Made by a program: the position numbers and the translations under genes. Source: Streptomyces cahuitamycinicus (lineage in GTDB: Bacteria; Actinomycetota; Actinomycetes; Streptomycetales; Streptomycetaceae). From it: a DNA stretch of 40,680 nt. Location: the NCBI RefSeq assembly GCF_002891435.1, contig NZ_POUC01000022.1, forward strand, positions 1 to 40,680, read 5' to 3'. Position 1 is the stretch's first letter; each line of letters starts with the position of its first letter. This document shows positions 1-9,325 of this stretch, in pieces. The notes beneath the pieces were generated by a model. It worked only from the letters and a program-made list of their open reading frames with translations, ran no database searches and was not told the DNA's origin.

Positions 1-19
1 CCCGCCCACGCCCCTGGCC

Positions 20-25
20 TACCCT
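20..25 (+). promoter_or_regulatory. possible -10 box of hemL
   Basis: TACCCT fits the actinobacterial TAnnnT -10 pattern. It would place the transcript start near position 32 and give a leader of about 55 nt before the hemL ATG. The -35 would lie at the window edge and is not recognisable, so this is weak. Confidence 0.25.
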
Positions 26-85
26 GAACAGGTCACTGGCACCCGGAGCCCGACAGCGTCGGAGAAGGTCGGAGAGTCGCAGGTC

Positions 86-1402
86 ATGAGTGAACTGGCA
101 TATCCGTATGAAGCCCCGGCCTCGCAGGCTCTTTTCGACCGTGCGGCGGCCGTCACGCCCGGTGGCGTGAACTCACCGGTGCGGGCCTTCCGGGCCGTCG
201 GCGGCACGCCGCGGTTCATGGTGTCGGGCACCGGCCCCTATCTGACCGATGCCGACGGCAGGGAGTACGTCGACCTCGTGTGCTCCTGGGGGCCCATGAT
301 CCTCGGGCACTCCCGCCCCGAGGTCATCGCCGCCGTGCAGGACGCCGTCTCCCGCGGTACGTCCTTCGGTACGCCCGGTGAGGGCGAGGTCGCGCTCGCC
401 GAGGAGATGACCGCCCGGGTCGCGCCGCTGGAGCAGGTGCGGCTGGTGTCCAGCGGGACCGAGGCGACCATGTCCGCGATCCGGCTCGCGCGCGGCTTCA
501 CCCGGCGCACCAAGGTGATCAAGTTCGCCGGGTGCTACCACGGGCACGTCGACTCGCTGCTCGCCGCGGCCGGCAGCGGCGTCGCCACCTTCGCGCTGCC
601 CGACACGCCGGGCGTCACCGGCGCCCAGGCCGGCGACACCATCGTCCTGCCCTACAACGACCTCGACGCCGTACGCGAGGCCTTCCGGGCCCACCCGGGC
701 GAGGTCGCCTGCGTGATCACCGAGGCCTCCCCGGGCAACATGGGCGTCGTGCCGCCCGCCGAGGGCTTCAACCAGGGCCTGAAGGACCTCTGCGCCGAGA
801 ACGGTGCCCTCTACGTCTCCGACGAGGTCATGACCGGCTTCCGGACCAGCCGCGCCGGGTGGTTCGGGGTCGACGGCGTCGTCCCAGACCTGATGACCTT
901 CGGCAAGGTCATGGGCGGCGGCTTCCCCGCGGCGGCCTTCGGCGGACGCGCGGACGTCATGGCCCACCTCGCCCCGGCCGGGCCCGTCTACCAGGCCGGC
1001 ACCCTCTCCGGTAACCCCGTCGCCACCGCCGCCGGGCTCGCCCAGCTGCGGCTTCTCGACGACGCCGCGTACGCCAAGGTCGACGCCGTGTCGAAGGAGA
1101 TCCAGGGGCTCGTCACCGAGGCCCTGACCAAGGAGGGCGTCGCGCACCGGCTGCAGACCGCCTCCAACATGTTCTCCGTGTTCTTCACCGACCGGCCCGT
1201 GCGGAACTACGAGGACGCCAAGGCGCAGGAGTCCTTCCGCTTCACCGCGTTCTTCCACTCGCTGCTCGCGGACGGCGTCTACCTGCCGCCGTCCTCCTTC
1301 GAGTCCTGGTTCGTGTCCACCGCGCACGACGAGCGGGCCGTGCAGCGGATCGCCGACGCCCTTCCGGCGGCGGCCCGGGCGGCTGCGGAGGCGACGGCGT
1401 GA
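86..1402 (+). CDS. hemL: glutamate-1-semialdehyde 2,1-aminomutase
   Basis: This cytoplasmic PLP enzyme converts glutamate-1-semialdehyde to 5-aminolevulinate, the last step of the C5 route into haem, sirohaem and corrinoids. The 438-residue product is full length. It has the class III aminotransferase fold signature: the N-terminal [12 protein letters not shown] segment, [15 protein letters not shown], the SDEVMTGFR motif that contacts the cofactor, and the TFGKVMGGG motif whose lysine (about K274) should form the Schiff base. The ATG at 86 has a GGAGAG ribosome site about ten bases upstream. The stop codon overlaps the GTG of the next gene, so the two are translationally coupled. Its place before a cytochrome c maturation operon fits a haem role. 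Identity is very secure. Confidence 0.97.
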   Translation: MSELAYPYEAPASQALFDRAAAVTPGGVNSPVRAFRAVGGTPRFMVSGTGPYLTDADGREYVDLVCSWGPMILGHSRPEVIAAVQDAVSRGTSFGTPGEGEVALAEEMTARVAPLEQVRLVSSGTEATMSAIRLARGFTRRTKVIKFAGCYHGHVDSLLAAAGSGVATFALPDTPGVTGAQAGDTIVLPYNDLDAVREAFRAHPGEVACVITEASPGNMGVVPPAEGFNQGLKDLCAENGALYVSDEVMTGFRTSRAGWFGVDGVVPDLMTFGKVMGGGFPAAAFGGRADVMAHLAPAGPVYQAGTLSGNPVATAAGLAQLRLLDDAAYAKVDAVSKEIQGLVTEALTKEGVAHRLQTASNMFSVFFTDRPVRNYEDAKAQESFRFTAFFHSLLADGVYLPPSSFESWFVSTAHDERAVQRIADALPAAARAAAEATA

Positions 1403-2088
1403 GCGACGTGACGGACAAGGACATCACCGTCGTCCACCTCATGCGGCACGGCGAGGTCGCCAACCCGGACGGCATCCTCTACGGCCGTCTCCCCGGCTAC
1501 CACCTGTCCGACCTGGGCCGCCGGATGGCCGACCGGGTCGCGGAGCATCTGTCCGGCCGCGACGTGACGCATGTGGTCGCCTCGCCGCTGGAGCGGGCGC
1601 AGGAGACGGCCGAGCCGATCGCGAAGGCGCACGGGCTCGGCCTCGCCACGGACGAGCGGCTGATCGAGGCCGACAACATCTTCCAGGGCAAGACGTTCGG
1701 CGTCGGTGACGGGGCGCTGCGCAAGCCCGGCAACTGGAAGCATCTGGTGAACCCGTTCCGCCCGTCCTGGGGCGAGCCGTACGTCGACCAGGTCGTCCGC
1801 ATGACGAGCGCGCTGAGCGCGGCGAAGGACAAGGCCCGCGGACACGAGGCGGTCGTGGTCAGTCACCAGCTGCCCATCTGGATCGTCCGGTCCTACGTCG
1901 AACGCCGCCGCCTCTGGCACGACCCGCGCAGGCGCCAGTGCACGCTCGCCTCGCTGACGACCTTCACGTACCAGGGCGACCGGATCGTCTCCGTCGGCTA
2001 CTCGGAGCCGGCCCGCGACCTGGTCCCGGCTCATCTCCTCGCCGGTGCGAAGCCGGTGAAGGGCCAGGGCAAGGCGTTCGGAGCGTAG
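1399..2088 (+). CDS. histidine phosphatase family protein (phosphoglycerate mutase-like)
   Basis: A 229-residue member of the histidine phosphatase superfamily. The RHG catalytic motif is in [12 protein letters not shown] near residues 14-18, followed by the typical LSDLGRRMA segment and [14 protein letters not shown]. The second catalytic histidine is in [10 protein letters not shown]. The GTG start overlaps the hemL stop (GTGA), so it is co-translated with hemL. The natural substrate cannot be told from sequence; members include phosphoglycerate mutases, sugar-phosphate phosphatases and cobalamin or nucleotide phosphatases. Association with hemL is conserved in Streptomyces as I recall it, but no haem-pathway reaction is known to me for it. 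Confidence 0.88.
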   Translation: MSDVTDKDITVVHLMRHGEVANPDGILYGRLPGYHLSDLGRRMADRVAEHLSGRDVTHVVASPLERAQETAEPIAKAHGLGLATDERLIEADNIFQGKTFGVGDGALRKPGNWKHLVNPFRPSWGEPYVDQVVRMTSALSAAKDKARGHEAVVVSHQLPIWIVRSYVERRRLWHDPRRRQCTLASLTTFTYQGDRIVSVGYSEPARDLVPAHLLAGAKPVKGQGKAFGA

Positions 2089-2151
2089 GTTCGCGGACCT
2101 GCGTGCGGGGGCGCTCGGAAGGTGCGTGAGTGCCGTTCGTTCGCCCCCTTT

Positions 2152-2192
2152 TGATCGTTTACGACTGCTTCCTGATCGTTTACGACTGCTTC
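2152..2192. repeat. perfect 20-bp tandem repeat, 21-bp period, upstream of the deacetylase gene
   Basis: TGATCGTTTACGACTGCTTC occurs at 2152-2171 and again at 2173-2192 with one base between. Each copy contains the dyad TCGT-TT-ACGA. A 21-bp period puts the copies on the same face of the helix, as expected for two adjacent operators. The pair lies about 90 bp upstream of the gene starting at 2284. Function is inferred only from form and place. Confidence 0.7.
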
Positions 2193-2283
2193 GTTACTGA
2201 ATCTGCGTATATCGGCGGAACCTCCGCGTTCGCCACGTCCTCTGACTGGGTGACCAGCACGACGTGAACGAATCGGGGATGCC

Positions 2284-3582
2284 ATGCGCGCTCTCTCCCG
2301 CAGGGGAATGCTCGGACTCGGCGCGGGAGCCGCCGCCGCTGTCTCGCTCGCCGGATGCGGCGGTCTCACGGGCTCGGACGACTCCGGCCACGCCGACGGT
2401 TCCGGCGGCGACTCCGCACAGGGCGGATCGAAGCCGAAACCCGAGCCCACCGCCCGGCCCATCGGCGACGGCTCCACCGCCCACACCGGCAAGCAGCCCC
2501 GCCAGCCCGGCAGGCCCGAGCCGCTGGAGCCGGGGCAGACCCCGCCGCAGTTCGTCGTGTTCTCCTGGGACGGCGCCGGCGAGGTCGGCAACGGCCTCTT
2601 CCCGCGCTTCCTGGACCTCGCCGAGGAGCACGGCGCCAGCATGACCTTCTTCCTGTCCGGGCTGTACCTGCTGCCCGAGTCGAAGAAGCGCCTGTACGAC
2701 CCGCCCAACAACCCGCGCGGCGCCTCCGACATCGGCTACCTCACCGACGAGCACGTCAAGGACACGCTGAAGAACGTCCGCCGGGCGTGGCTGGAAGGCC
2801 ACGAGATCGGCACCCACTTCAACGGGCACTTCTGCGGCGAGTCCCACGGCTCGGTCAAGAACTGGACGCCCCGGCAGTGGCGCAGCGAGATCGACCAGGC
2901 GAAGTCCTTCGTCAAGGAGTGGCGCACCAACACCGGCTGGACCGAGCTGCCGTCGCTGCCGTTCGACTACGACAAGGAGCTCGTCGGCGGCCGTACGCCC
3001 TGTCTGCTCGGCCGGGACAACCTGCTGCCCACCGCCCGCGAGCTCGGCTGGCGCTACGACGCCTCCTCGCCCGGCGGCCTCCAGGTCTGGCCGCGCAAGC
3101 GCCAGGGCATCTGGGACCTGCCCCTCCAGCAGATACCTTTCCCCGGCCGCGGCTTCGAGGTCCTGTCGATGGACTACAACATGCTCGCCAACCAGTCCCT
3201 CAACTCCACGAAGGCCCCGGCCCACAACTACCCGGGCTGGCGGAAGCAGTCGGCGCAGGCGTACATCCAGGGATTCAAGCGGGCATACGAGACAAACCGG
3301 GCACCTTTCTTCATCGGCAACCACTTCGAGCAGTGGAACGGCGGCATCTACATGGACGCCGTCGAGGAGGCCTTCCAGCACATCGCGCGCGAGAAGGAGA
3401 AGGGCGCGGATGTGCGTCTCGTCTCCTTCCGGCAGTTCACCGACTGGCTGGACGTGCAGAAGCCCGAGGTGCTCGGCAAGCTCCGCACGCTCGGGGTCGG
3501 GCAGCAGCCGGCCGGTGGCTGGCGGGAGTTCACCGGCCAGACCGCAACCCCCAGCGGAAACGCCTCGCGGAACGCCGCCTGA
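2284..3582 (+). CDS. Tat-exported lipoprotein, polysaccharide deacetylase-like
   Basis: The 432-residue product begins with a twin-arginine type signal (LSRRGMLGLGAG) and a lipobox (SLAGC, cysteine near residue 25), so it is probably a membrane-anchored lipoprotein outside the cell. A low-complexity Gly/Ser/Asp/Pro linker follows. The catalytic part from about residue 80 resembles NodB-type deacetylases: FSWDGAG stands where TFDDG is usual, TFFLSGLYLL forms the next strand, and GTHFNGH gives the metal-binding HxxxH. The second aspartate of the usual Asp pair is missing, so metal binding or activity may differ from classical chitin or peptidoglycan deacetylases. Substrate is unknown. A 21-bp-period tandem repeat upstream suggests dedicated regulation. 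Confidence 0.75.
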   Translation: MRALSRRGMLGLGAGAAAAVSLAGCGGLTGSDDSGHADGSGGDSAQGGSKPKPEPTARPIGDGSTAHTGKQPRQPGRPEPLEPGQTPPQFVVFSWDGAGEVGNGLFPRFLDLAEEHGASMTFFLSGLYLLPESKKRLYDPPNNPRGASDIGYLTDEHVKDTLKNVRRAWLEGHEIGTHFNGHFCGESHGSVKNWTPRQWRSEIDQAKSFVKEWRTNTGWTELPSLPFDYDKELVGGRTPCLLGRDNLLPTARELGWRYDASSPGGLQVWPRKRQGIWDLPLQQIPFPGRGFEVLSMDYNMLANQSLNSTKAPAHNYPGWRKQSAQAYIQGFKRAYETNRAPFFIGNHFEQWNGGIYMDAVEEAFQHIAREKEKGADVRLVSFRQFTDWLDVQKPEVLGKLRTLGVGQQPAGGWREFTGQTATPSGNASRNAA

Positions 3583-3648
3583 AATGCGGTTTTCCGCCCG
3601 CAAGGGGGGTGGGCGAGACCCCCAGAACGGGCATGCGAAACTTTTCAC

Positions 3649-4296
3649 ATGAGTGCCGCCAGCGCCCCCCAGCGTTCGAACCGCACGACCCGTGCCACCG
3701 AGCTCGCCCGCCGTGTCCGCCGTAGCGCCGCCCTGACCGCCGGTCTCGCCGCGACCGCGCTGCTCGTCTCCGCGTGCGGCTCCGGCGGTACCTCCGGCGG
3801 GGGCGGCAACACCAACTTCGTCACCGGCACCGACGGCATCGCCACGGCCGCCGAGGGCGAGCGCACTCCGGCGCCCGAGCTGTCCGGCAAGACCATCGCC
3901 GGCAAGACCCTCGACGTCGCCGACTACAAGGGCAAGGTCGTCGTCCTCAACGTCTGGGGTTCCTGGTGCAACCCCTGCCGCGCCGAGGCCAAGTACTTCG
4001 CGAAGGTCTCCAAGGCGTACGCCGGCAAGGGCGTGCAGTTCGTCGGCATCAACACCCGCGACACCTCCACCGGCGCCGCCCTCGCCTTCGAGAAGGACTG
4101 GGGGATCACCTACCCCAGCCTCTACGACCCGACCGGCAAGCTGCTGCTGCGCTTCAAGAAGGGCACGCTCAACCCGCAGGCGATCCCCTCCACGCTCATC
4201 CTCGACCGCGACGGCAAGATCGCGGCCCGCTCGCTGTCCGCGCTCAGCGAGGAACGGCTGCTGAAGATGCTCAAGCCCGTCGTCGCCGAGAAGTGA
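3649..4296 (+). CDS. TlpA/ResA-like thiol-disulfide oxidoreductase lipoprotein
   Basis: A 215-residue lipoprotein. The N-terminus has basic residues, a hydrophobic segment and the lipobox LLVSAC near residue 43. The rest is a thioredoxin fold with active site GSWCNPC (C107 and C110) and the cis-proline region NPQAIPSTLILD. ResA-type proteins reduce the haem-binding CXXCH cysteines of apocytochrome c outside the membrane. The next genes are CcdA, ResB and CcsB, so it is the first gene of a System II maturation operon. No strong ribosome site precedes the ATG; a GAAACT hexamer six bases upstream leaves open a leaderless start. A more general TlpA oxidoreductase role is possible. Confidence 0.9.
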   Translation: MSAASAPQRSNRTTRATELARRVRRSAALTAGLAATALLVSACGSGGTSGGGGNTNFVTGTDGIATAAEGERTPAPELSGKTIAGKTLDVADYKGKVVVLNVWGSWCNPCRAEAKYFAKVSKAYAGKGVQFVGINTRDTSTGAALAFEKDWGITYPSLYDPTGKLLLRFKKGTLNPQAIPSTLILDRDGKIAARSLSALSEERLLKMLKPVVAEK

Positions 4297-4309
4297 GCGG
4301 AGAAGTGAC

Positions 4310-5080
4310 GTGAGCGCGCTCACCCTCGCCGCGGTCGCGGACCCCAACGGCACCGTGCTCAACGGCGCGCTGCTGGTGGCCCTGCCCATCGCACTGCTCG
4401 GCGGACTCGTCTCCTTCTTCTCGCCCTGCGTGCTGCCGCTCGTGCCCGGCTACCTGTCCTACGTCACCGGAGTCAGCGGCACCGACCTGGCCGAGGCCCG
4501 GCGGGGGCGGATGGTCGCCGGAGCCTCGCTGTTCGTGCTCGGCTTCACGGCCGTCTTCGTCTCCGGCGGGGCCTTCTTCGGGTACTTCGGCCAGACGCTC
4601 CAGGACCAGCGGGGCGTGCTGACCAAGGTGCTGGGCGTCTTGATGATCCTGATGGGCGTCTTCTTCATGGGCCTGATGCCCTGGCTCACCCAGCGCGAGT
4701 TCCGTTTTCACAAGAAGCCGGCGACCGGCCTCGTGGGAGCCCCCGTGCTCGGCGCCCTCTTCGGTATCGGCTGGACGCCCTGTATCGGCCCGACCCTGGC
4801 CGCCGTGCAGACACTCGCCTGGCAGCAGGGAACCGCCGGTCGCGGGGCGATACTCACCTTCGCGTACTGTCTGGGCCTGGGCGTGCCCTTCGTGCTCGCC
4901 GCGGTCGCCTTCCGCAAAGCCCTCGGAGCCTTCGGCTGGATCAAGCGCCACTACGTCTGGGTGATGCGGGTCGGCGGCACCATGATGATCGTGACCGGTC
5001 TGCTCCTGCTGACCGGCGCGTGGGACCGCATCGTGCAGGAGATGCAGGTCTGGTCCGACGGCTTCACTGTGGGGATCTGA
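4310..5080 (+). CDS. ccdA: cytochrome c biogenesis protein CcdA (DsbD membrane-domain family)
   Basis: A 256-residue membrane protein with about six transmembrane segments. It carries reducing equivalents from cytoplasmic thioredoxin across the membrane to ResA-like proteins. The two redox cysteines lie in matching positions of the two half-repeats: FFSPCVLPLVPGY (C40) and GWTPCIGPTLA (C158). The GTG start lies 13 bases after the TlpA stop with GGAGAAG as ribosome site. Order and strand match the ResA-CcdA-ResB-CcsB System II cluster. The very short N-terminal segment before the first helix is normal for the family. Confidence 0.93.
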   Translation: MSALTLAAVADPNGTVLNGALLVALPIALLGGLVSFFSPCVLPLVPGYLSYVTGVSGTDLAEARRGRMVAGASLFVLGFTAVFVSGGAFFGYFGQTLQDQRGVLTKVLGVLMILMGVFFMGLMPWLTQREFRFHKKPATGLVGAPVLGALFGIGWTPCIGPTLAAVQTLAWQQGTAGRGAILTFAYCLGLGVPFVLAAVAFRKALGAFGWIKRHYVWVMRVGGTMMIVTGLLLLTGAWDRIVQEMQVWSDGFTVGI

Positions 5081-5083
5081 TCG

Positions 5084-6829
5084 ATGAGCAAGACCACCGC
5101 CTCCGACCCGGCCCCCTCCGCCGCCGAGGCCCGCGAGCTGGGTGACGCCGGCTCCCAGCTGTCCACCGCCCCCAAGGAGGACGCGCCCAACCTGCCCGCC
5201 CTGGGCGTCGTCGGCTGGGCCCGCTGGTTCTGGCGGCAGCTGACCTCCATGCGGGTCGCGCTGCTGCTGCTCCTGCTGCTGTCCCTCGGCGCGATCCCCG
5301 GCTCGCTCATCCCGCAGTCCGGCCAGGACGAGACGAAGGTCGCCGACTTCCGCAAGGCCAACCCCACCCTCGGGGACGTCTACGACAAGCTCGGCCTGTT
5401 CCACGTCTACAGCTCGGTGTGGTTCTCCGCGATCTACATCCTGCTGTTCGTCTCCCTCATCGGCTGCATCGTGCCCCGCACCTGGCAGTTCGTCGGCCAG
5501 CTGCGCGGCCTGCCGCCCGGCGCGCCCCGGCGGCTGAACCGGCTGCCCGCGCACACCACCTGGCGCACCACGGCCGAACCCGAGCAGGTCCAGCAGGCCG
5601 CCCTGGCCCTGCTGAAGAAGCGACGCTTCCGCACCCACCTCACCGGGAACGCCGTCGCCGCCGAGAAGGGCTACCTGCGCGAGGTGGGCAACCTCGCCTT
5701 CCACATCGCCCTCATCGTGATGCTGACCGCCTTCGCCTGGGGCCAGCTCTTCAAGTCCGAGGGCAACAAGCTCGTCGTCGAGGGCGACGGCTTCTCCAAC
5801 ACCCTCACCCAGTACGACGACTTCAAGTCCGGCAACCTCTTCACGTCCGACGACCTGGTGCCGTTCAGCTTCAACCTGAAGAAGTTCACCGGAACCTACG
5901 AGCGCACCGGCCCCAACAAGGGCACCCCGCGGATCTACCAGGCCGACATCACCTACAGCGCGGGCGCCTACGGCAAGGACGAGAACGACACCGTCAGGGT
6001 CAACCACCCCCTGGAGATCGGCGACTCCAAGGTCTACCTCGTCAGCCACGGCTACGCCCCCGTGATCACCGTCCGGGACGCCAAGGGCAAGGTCGTCTTC
6101 GACGACGCCGTACCGCTGCTGCCGCTGGACGCCAACGTCACCTCCTCCGGCGTCGTCAAGGTCCTCGACGGCTACCGCAACGCCCAGGGCAAGAAGGAAC
6201 AGCTCGGCTTCAACGCGTTCTTCGTGCCGACCTTCGGCGGCTCCGCCAGCGGCACGATGCTCTCGCAGTTCCCCGCGCTGGACTCACCGCTGCTCGCGCT
6301 GTCCGCCTACCACGGCGACCTGGGGGCCGACTCGGGCATCCCGCAGAGCGTGTACCAGATGGACCGGACCAACATGAAGGAGTTCAAGGACTCCCAGGGC
6401 AAGCTGTTCAAGAAGCTGCTGAAGCCCGGCGAGACCATGAAGCTCCCGAACGGCGCCGGTTCGGTCACCTTCGGCAAGGACATCAAGGAGTGGGCCGGCT
6501 TCCAGGTCGTCCAGCAGCCCGGCAGCGGCTGGGCCCTCGCCGGTGCCCTCGCCGCGATCGGCGGCCTCGCCGCCTCCCTGTTCATCCAGCGCCGCCGCGT
6601 CTGGGTGCGCGCGGTCAGGGGCGCCGACGGCGTCACCGTCGTCGAGATGGCCGGCCTCGGCCGCAGCGAGTCCGCCAAGGTCCCCGAGGAACTGGGCGAC
6701 CTCGCCGGAGTCCTGTACGAGCAGGCACCGGGCGCGCCCGAACCGGACGACCCCACAGATTCCCCCGACACCGACCTGGAGCCGGGTACCGCAACCCCCG
6801 TACCTGCCGAAGGGGCTGAGAAGCAGTGA
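5084..6829 (+). CDS. resB: cytochrome c biogenesis protein ResB
   Basis: A 581-residue System II component that works with CcsB to move haem outward and attach it to apocytochrome c. The N-terminal 45 residues are polar. Hydrophobic segments follow at about residues 58-80 (LTSMRVALLLLLLLSLGAIPGSL, the family-typical first helix), 110-130 and 205-225. A long extracytoplasmic domain follows, with a last helix near residue 485 (WALAGALAAIGGLAASLFI). The acidic C-terminal tail (PDDPTDSPDTDLEPG) is cytoplasmic and usual in actinobacterial ResB. Start ATG is three bases after the ccdA stop. Its stop overlaps the GTG of ccsB, which argues for coupled synthesis of the two partners. Confidence 0.93.
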   Translation: MSKTTASDPAPSAAEARELGDAGSQLSTAPKEDAPNLPALGVVGWARWFWRQLTSMRVALLLLLLLSLGAIPGSLIPQSGQDETKVADFRKANPTLGDVYDKLGLFHVYSSVWFSAIYILLFVSLIGCIVPRTWQFVGQLRGLPPGAPRRLNRLPAHTTWRTTAEPEQVQQAALALLKKRRFRTHLTGNAVAAEKGYLREVGNLAFHIALIVMLTAFAWGQLFKSEGNKLVVEGDGFSNTLTQYDDFKSGNLFTSDDLVPFSFNLKKFTGTYERTGPNKGTPRIYQADITYSAGAYGKDENDTVRVNHPLEIGDSKVYLVSHGYAPVITVRDAKGKVVFDDAVPLLPLDANVTSSGVVKVLDGYRNAQGKKEQLGFNAFFVPTFGGSASGTMLSQFPALDSPLLALSAYHGDLGADSGIPQSVYQMDRTNMKEFKDSQGKLFKKLLKPGETMKLPNGAGSVTFGKDIKEWAGFQVVQQPGSGWALAGALAAIGGLAASLFIQRRRVWVRAVRGADGVTVVEMAGLGRSESAKVPEELGDLAGVLYEQAPGAPEPDDPTDSPDTDLEPGTATPVPAEGAEKQ

Positions 6830-7905
6830 CTCTCGCCGCCGCCACCAACGAAAACCTCGCGAGCATCAGCAATGTGCTGATCTACTCCGCGATGGCCGTC
6901 TACACCCTGGCCTTCTTCGCGTACATCGCCGAATGGCTCTTCGGCAGCCGCAGCAAGGTCGCCCGGACCGCCGCCGCGCTCACCACCCAACCGGACGCCC
7001 AGAAGACCCCGGCCGTCACCGTGAACAAGGCCGGCGGCACCGCCGTGCTGGAGCGGCCGAAGGTCACCGTGCGGGCCGCGGCCGGCCAGCGCGACGTGCC
7101 GGACGGCCCCGGGGCACATGGCGGGGACGAACAGGGCGACCTGTACGGCCGGATCGCCATCTCCCTCACGGTGCTCGCCTTCCTGGTCGAGCTGGGCGGG
7201 GTCGTCACCCGCGCCCTGTCGGTGGAGCGCGCCCCCTGGGGCAACATGTACGAGTTCAACATCACGTTCTCCACGGTCGCCGTCGGCGTGTACCTCGGGC
7301 TGCTGACGCTGAAGAAGAACGTCCGCTGGCTCGGCCTGTTCCTGATCACCTCGGTCCTGCTCGACCTGGGCCTGGCGGTCACGGTCCTCTACACCGCCAG
7401 CGACCAGCTGGTCCCGGCCCTGCACTCGTACTGGCTGTACATCCACGTCTCGACGGCGATCTTCTGCGGCGCGGTCTTCTACGTGGGCGCGGTCGGCACG
7501 ATCCTGTACCTGTTCAAGGACTCCTACGAGAGCAAGCTCGCGAGCGGCGGCACGCCCGGCACCTTCGCGACGTCCGTCCTGGAGCGGCTGCCCTCCTCCG
7601 CCTCCCTCGACAAGTTCTCCTACCGCGTCAACGCGGCCGTCTTCCCGCTGTGGACGTTCACGATCATCGCGGGCGCCATCTGGGCCGGTGACGCCTGGGG
7701 CCGCTACTGGGGCTGGGACCCGAAGGAGACCTGGTCCTTCATCACCTGGGTCGCCTACGCCTGCTACCTGCACGCCCGCGCAACCGCCGGCTGGAAGGGC
7801 CGCAAGGCCGCCTACCTGGCCCTGATCGCCTTCGGCTGCTGGCTGTTCAACTACTACGGCGTGAACATCTTCGTCTCCGGCAAGCACTCCTACGCGGGCG
7901 TGTAA
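6826..7905 (+). CDS. ccsB: c-type cytochrome biogenesis protein CcsB (ResC)
   Basis: A 359-residue polytopic membrane protein of the CcsA/CcmC/CcmF haem-handling superfamily. It has an N-terminal helix, a 70-residue polar loop, and then a helix bundle. The tryptophan-rich haem-binding WWD signature is clear near residue 291 (WGRYWGWDPKETW). Conserved histidines flank it (HSYWLYIHV before; YLHARA and the final FVSGKHSYAGV after). GTG start overlaps the resB stop (GTGA), so the two subunits of the synthase are coupled. It ends the operon; the next gene is convergent only 22 bases away. Confidence 0.95.
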   Translation: MTLAAATNENLASISNVLIYSAMAVYTLAFFAYIAEWLFGSRSKVARTAAALTTQPDAQKTPAVTVNKAGGTAVLERPKVTVRAAAGQRDVPDGPGAHGGDEQGDLYGRIAISLTVLAFLVELGGVVTRALSVERAPWGNMYEFNITFSTVAVGVYLGLLTLKKNVRWLGLFLITSVLLDLGLAVTVLYTASDQLVPALHSYWLYIHVSTAIFCGAVFYVGAVGTILYLFKDSYESKLASGGTPGTFATSVLERLPSSASLDKFSYRVNAAVFPLWTFTIIAGAIWAGDAWGRYWGWDPKETWSFITWVAYACYLHARATAGWKGRKAAYLALIAFGCWLFNYYGVNIFVSGKHSYAGV

Positions 7906-7927
7906 CGCGCCTCCCTCGGAGCAGCGG

Positions 7928-9325
7928 TCAGCCCTGCCGGGCGACGCTCCTGATCACCTCCCGCAGCCGGGTCGCGTACCGGGACAGGTTCTCGTGCGCG
8001 ATGTCGGTGTCCGGGTAGCGGCAGGCGAACCAAAGGCCCTCGTGGACTCTGTTGACCCAGACGCAGACCCGGTCGCCGTACGAGACCCTGACCAGTCCGT
8101 AGACCTTCTGCTCGACCCACTGCTCGGAGCCGGGGATGTCGCGGGCGTCGAGGTAGGACACCAGGGAGTACAGGTCGGGAGACGTGGGGCGGAAGTCCGT
8201 TCCGATCAGCCGGAGCACCCGCTCGAGGGGTGTGCGGGCCAGCCGCCGGTTGGCGCGCAGCTCGGCGTGTGCGTTCTCCAGGGCTCCATGGAAGTCCCGG
8301 ACCCCCGCCAGCGGGATCTCCACCGGTGCCCCGCCGACGTACCAGCCCACGGAGTCCGACCACTGGGACGTCACCCGGGTGTGGAACGGCACGACGGTGC
8401 GGAAGACGGGCTCCCCGTCCATCTCGTGGAGGATGAGCGCGGTGGCCGCCAGCACGCCGACCGTGCTGCCGCCGTAGGGGCGGCAGTGCGCCTCGAACGC
8501 CTCGGCGTCGTCGGCGTCCACCAGCGGCTCGCACAGCGCCTTCTGCCGGGGCAGTCCGCCGTCGCTGCCCAGGCCGAGATCGATGGGGAAGTTCGGCATC
8601 TGCCCGTCGCAGTTCTTGATGAACTCTCGCCAGCGGACCACGATGTCATGGCTTTCGTCGAGCTTGTCCGCGTCCGTCCGTTCGGCCTCGCAGAAGTCGA
8701 CGTAGCTGGCGACGGGTTCCTCCTCCGGGGAACGGCCCGCCGCGACCGCCGCGTAGAGCTCATGGAGGGCGACGGGGATGTTCTGAAGCGAGTAGGCGTC
8801 GACGTTGCTGTGGTCGAAGGCCATGTACACGCTGGTGCTGTCATCCCGGACGACCGCCGCGTAGATGAAGTTGGGCCACCGGAGTGCGTCCGCCACGGTG
8901 TCGAACCGCTTCTGGAGATGCTCGGCCAGCGCTGCCGCGTCCGTGAAGTCGCCGATGCGTTCCCGGCGCAGGCGCACGTCCTCGCTGTCGAGCGTGTACC
9001 GGGTGATCTCGTCGCCGGGCAGCCCGGACCAGACGAAGCCGCTGCGCAGTGTCTCGTGCCGCAGTGTCCAAGCGTGCAGCGCGCCCTGGAGGACGTCCAG
9101 TTCCGCCCGGCCCGGGAGATCGAAACACACGCCGATCCAGGTCGGCACGAACAGCCCGTCCTCACGCACGGACCGGGAGGTCCTGATGTGCGACTCCTGG
9201 ATGTAGGCCGGAGGTCTGGAGTCCTCCGGGAGGCCCTTCACCGCCGCGGCGGCCGCCGGATCGAGTGTCCACTCCACGAGTCGTCCTGGCCGTACCTCAC
9301 AGTGCCGGATGTCCGTCAAGCGCAC
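7928..9325 (-). CDS. stand-alone condensation-domain protein
   Basis: A 465-residue protein resembling the C-domain/PapA acyltransferase superfamily. The N-terminal half has the substrate-binding layout (LQGALHAWTLRHETLRSGFVW) and the active-site motif HHxxxDG appears as D171-H172-S-N-V-D176-A. The second, catalytic histidine and the structural aspartate are kept; the first histidine and the glycine are replaced. The C-terminal half continues the fold without an adenylation or carrier domain, so it is free-standing. Such proteins acylate alcohols or amines from a CoA or carrier thioester, but no substrate can be named. Start is GTG with GGAG upstream. The gene is convergent with ccsB and has no biosynthetic partners nearby apart from a deaminase on the same strand. 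Confidence 0.75.
   Translation of the reverse strand: MRLTDIRHCEVRPGRLVEWTLDPAAAAAVKGLPEDSRPPAYIQESHIRTSRSVREDGLFVPTWIGVCFDLPGRAELDVLQGALHAWTLRHETLRSGFVWSGLPGDEITRYTLDSEDVRLRRERIGDFTDAAALAEHLQKRFDTVADALRWPNFIYAAVVRDDSTSVYMAFDHSNVDAYSLQNIPVALHELYAAVAAGRSPEEEPVASYVDFCEAERTDADKLDESHDIVVRWREFIKNCDGQMPNFPIDLGLGSDGGLPRQKALCEPLVDADDAEAFEAHCRPYGGSTVGVLAATALILHEMDGEPVFRTVVPFHTRVTSQWSDSVGWYVGGAPVEIPLAGVRDFHGALENAHAELRANRRLARTPLERVLRLIGTDFRPTSPDLYSLVSYLDARDIPGSEQWVEQKVYGLVRVSYGDRVCVWVNRVHEGLWFACRYPDTDIAHENLSRYATRLREVIRSVARQG

Noticed and set aside
173..1327. Long minus-strand frame opposite hemL
   Set aside because: It is the mirror of a GC-biased real gene; composition is low-complexity Gly/Val/Arg/Glu with no motif.
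2194..6049. Minus-strand frames of 731 and 592 residues across the deacetylase and cytochrome genes
   Set aside because: They cover several well-supported plus-strand genes and their intergenic regions, and lack family motifs.
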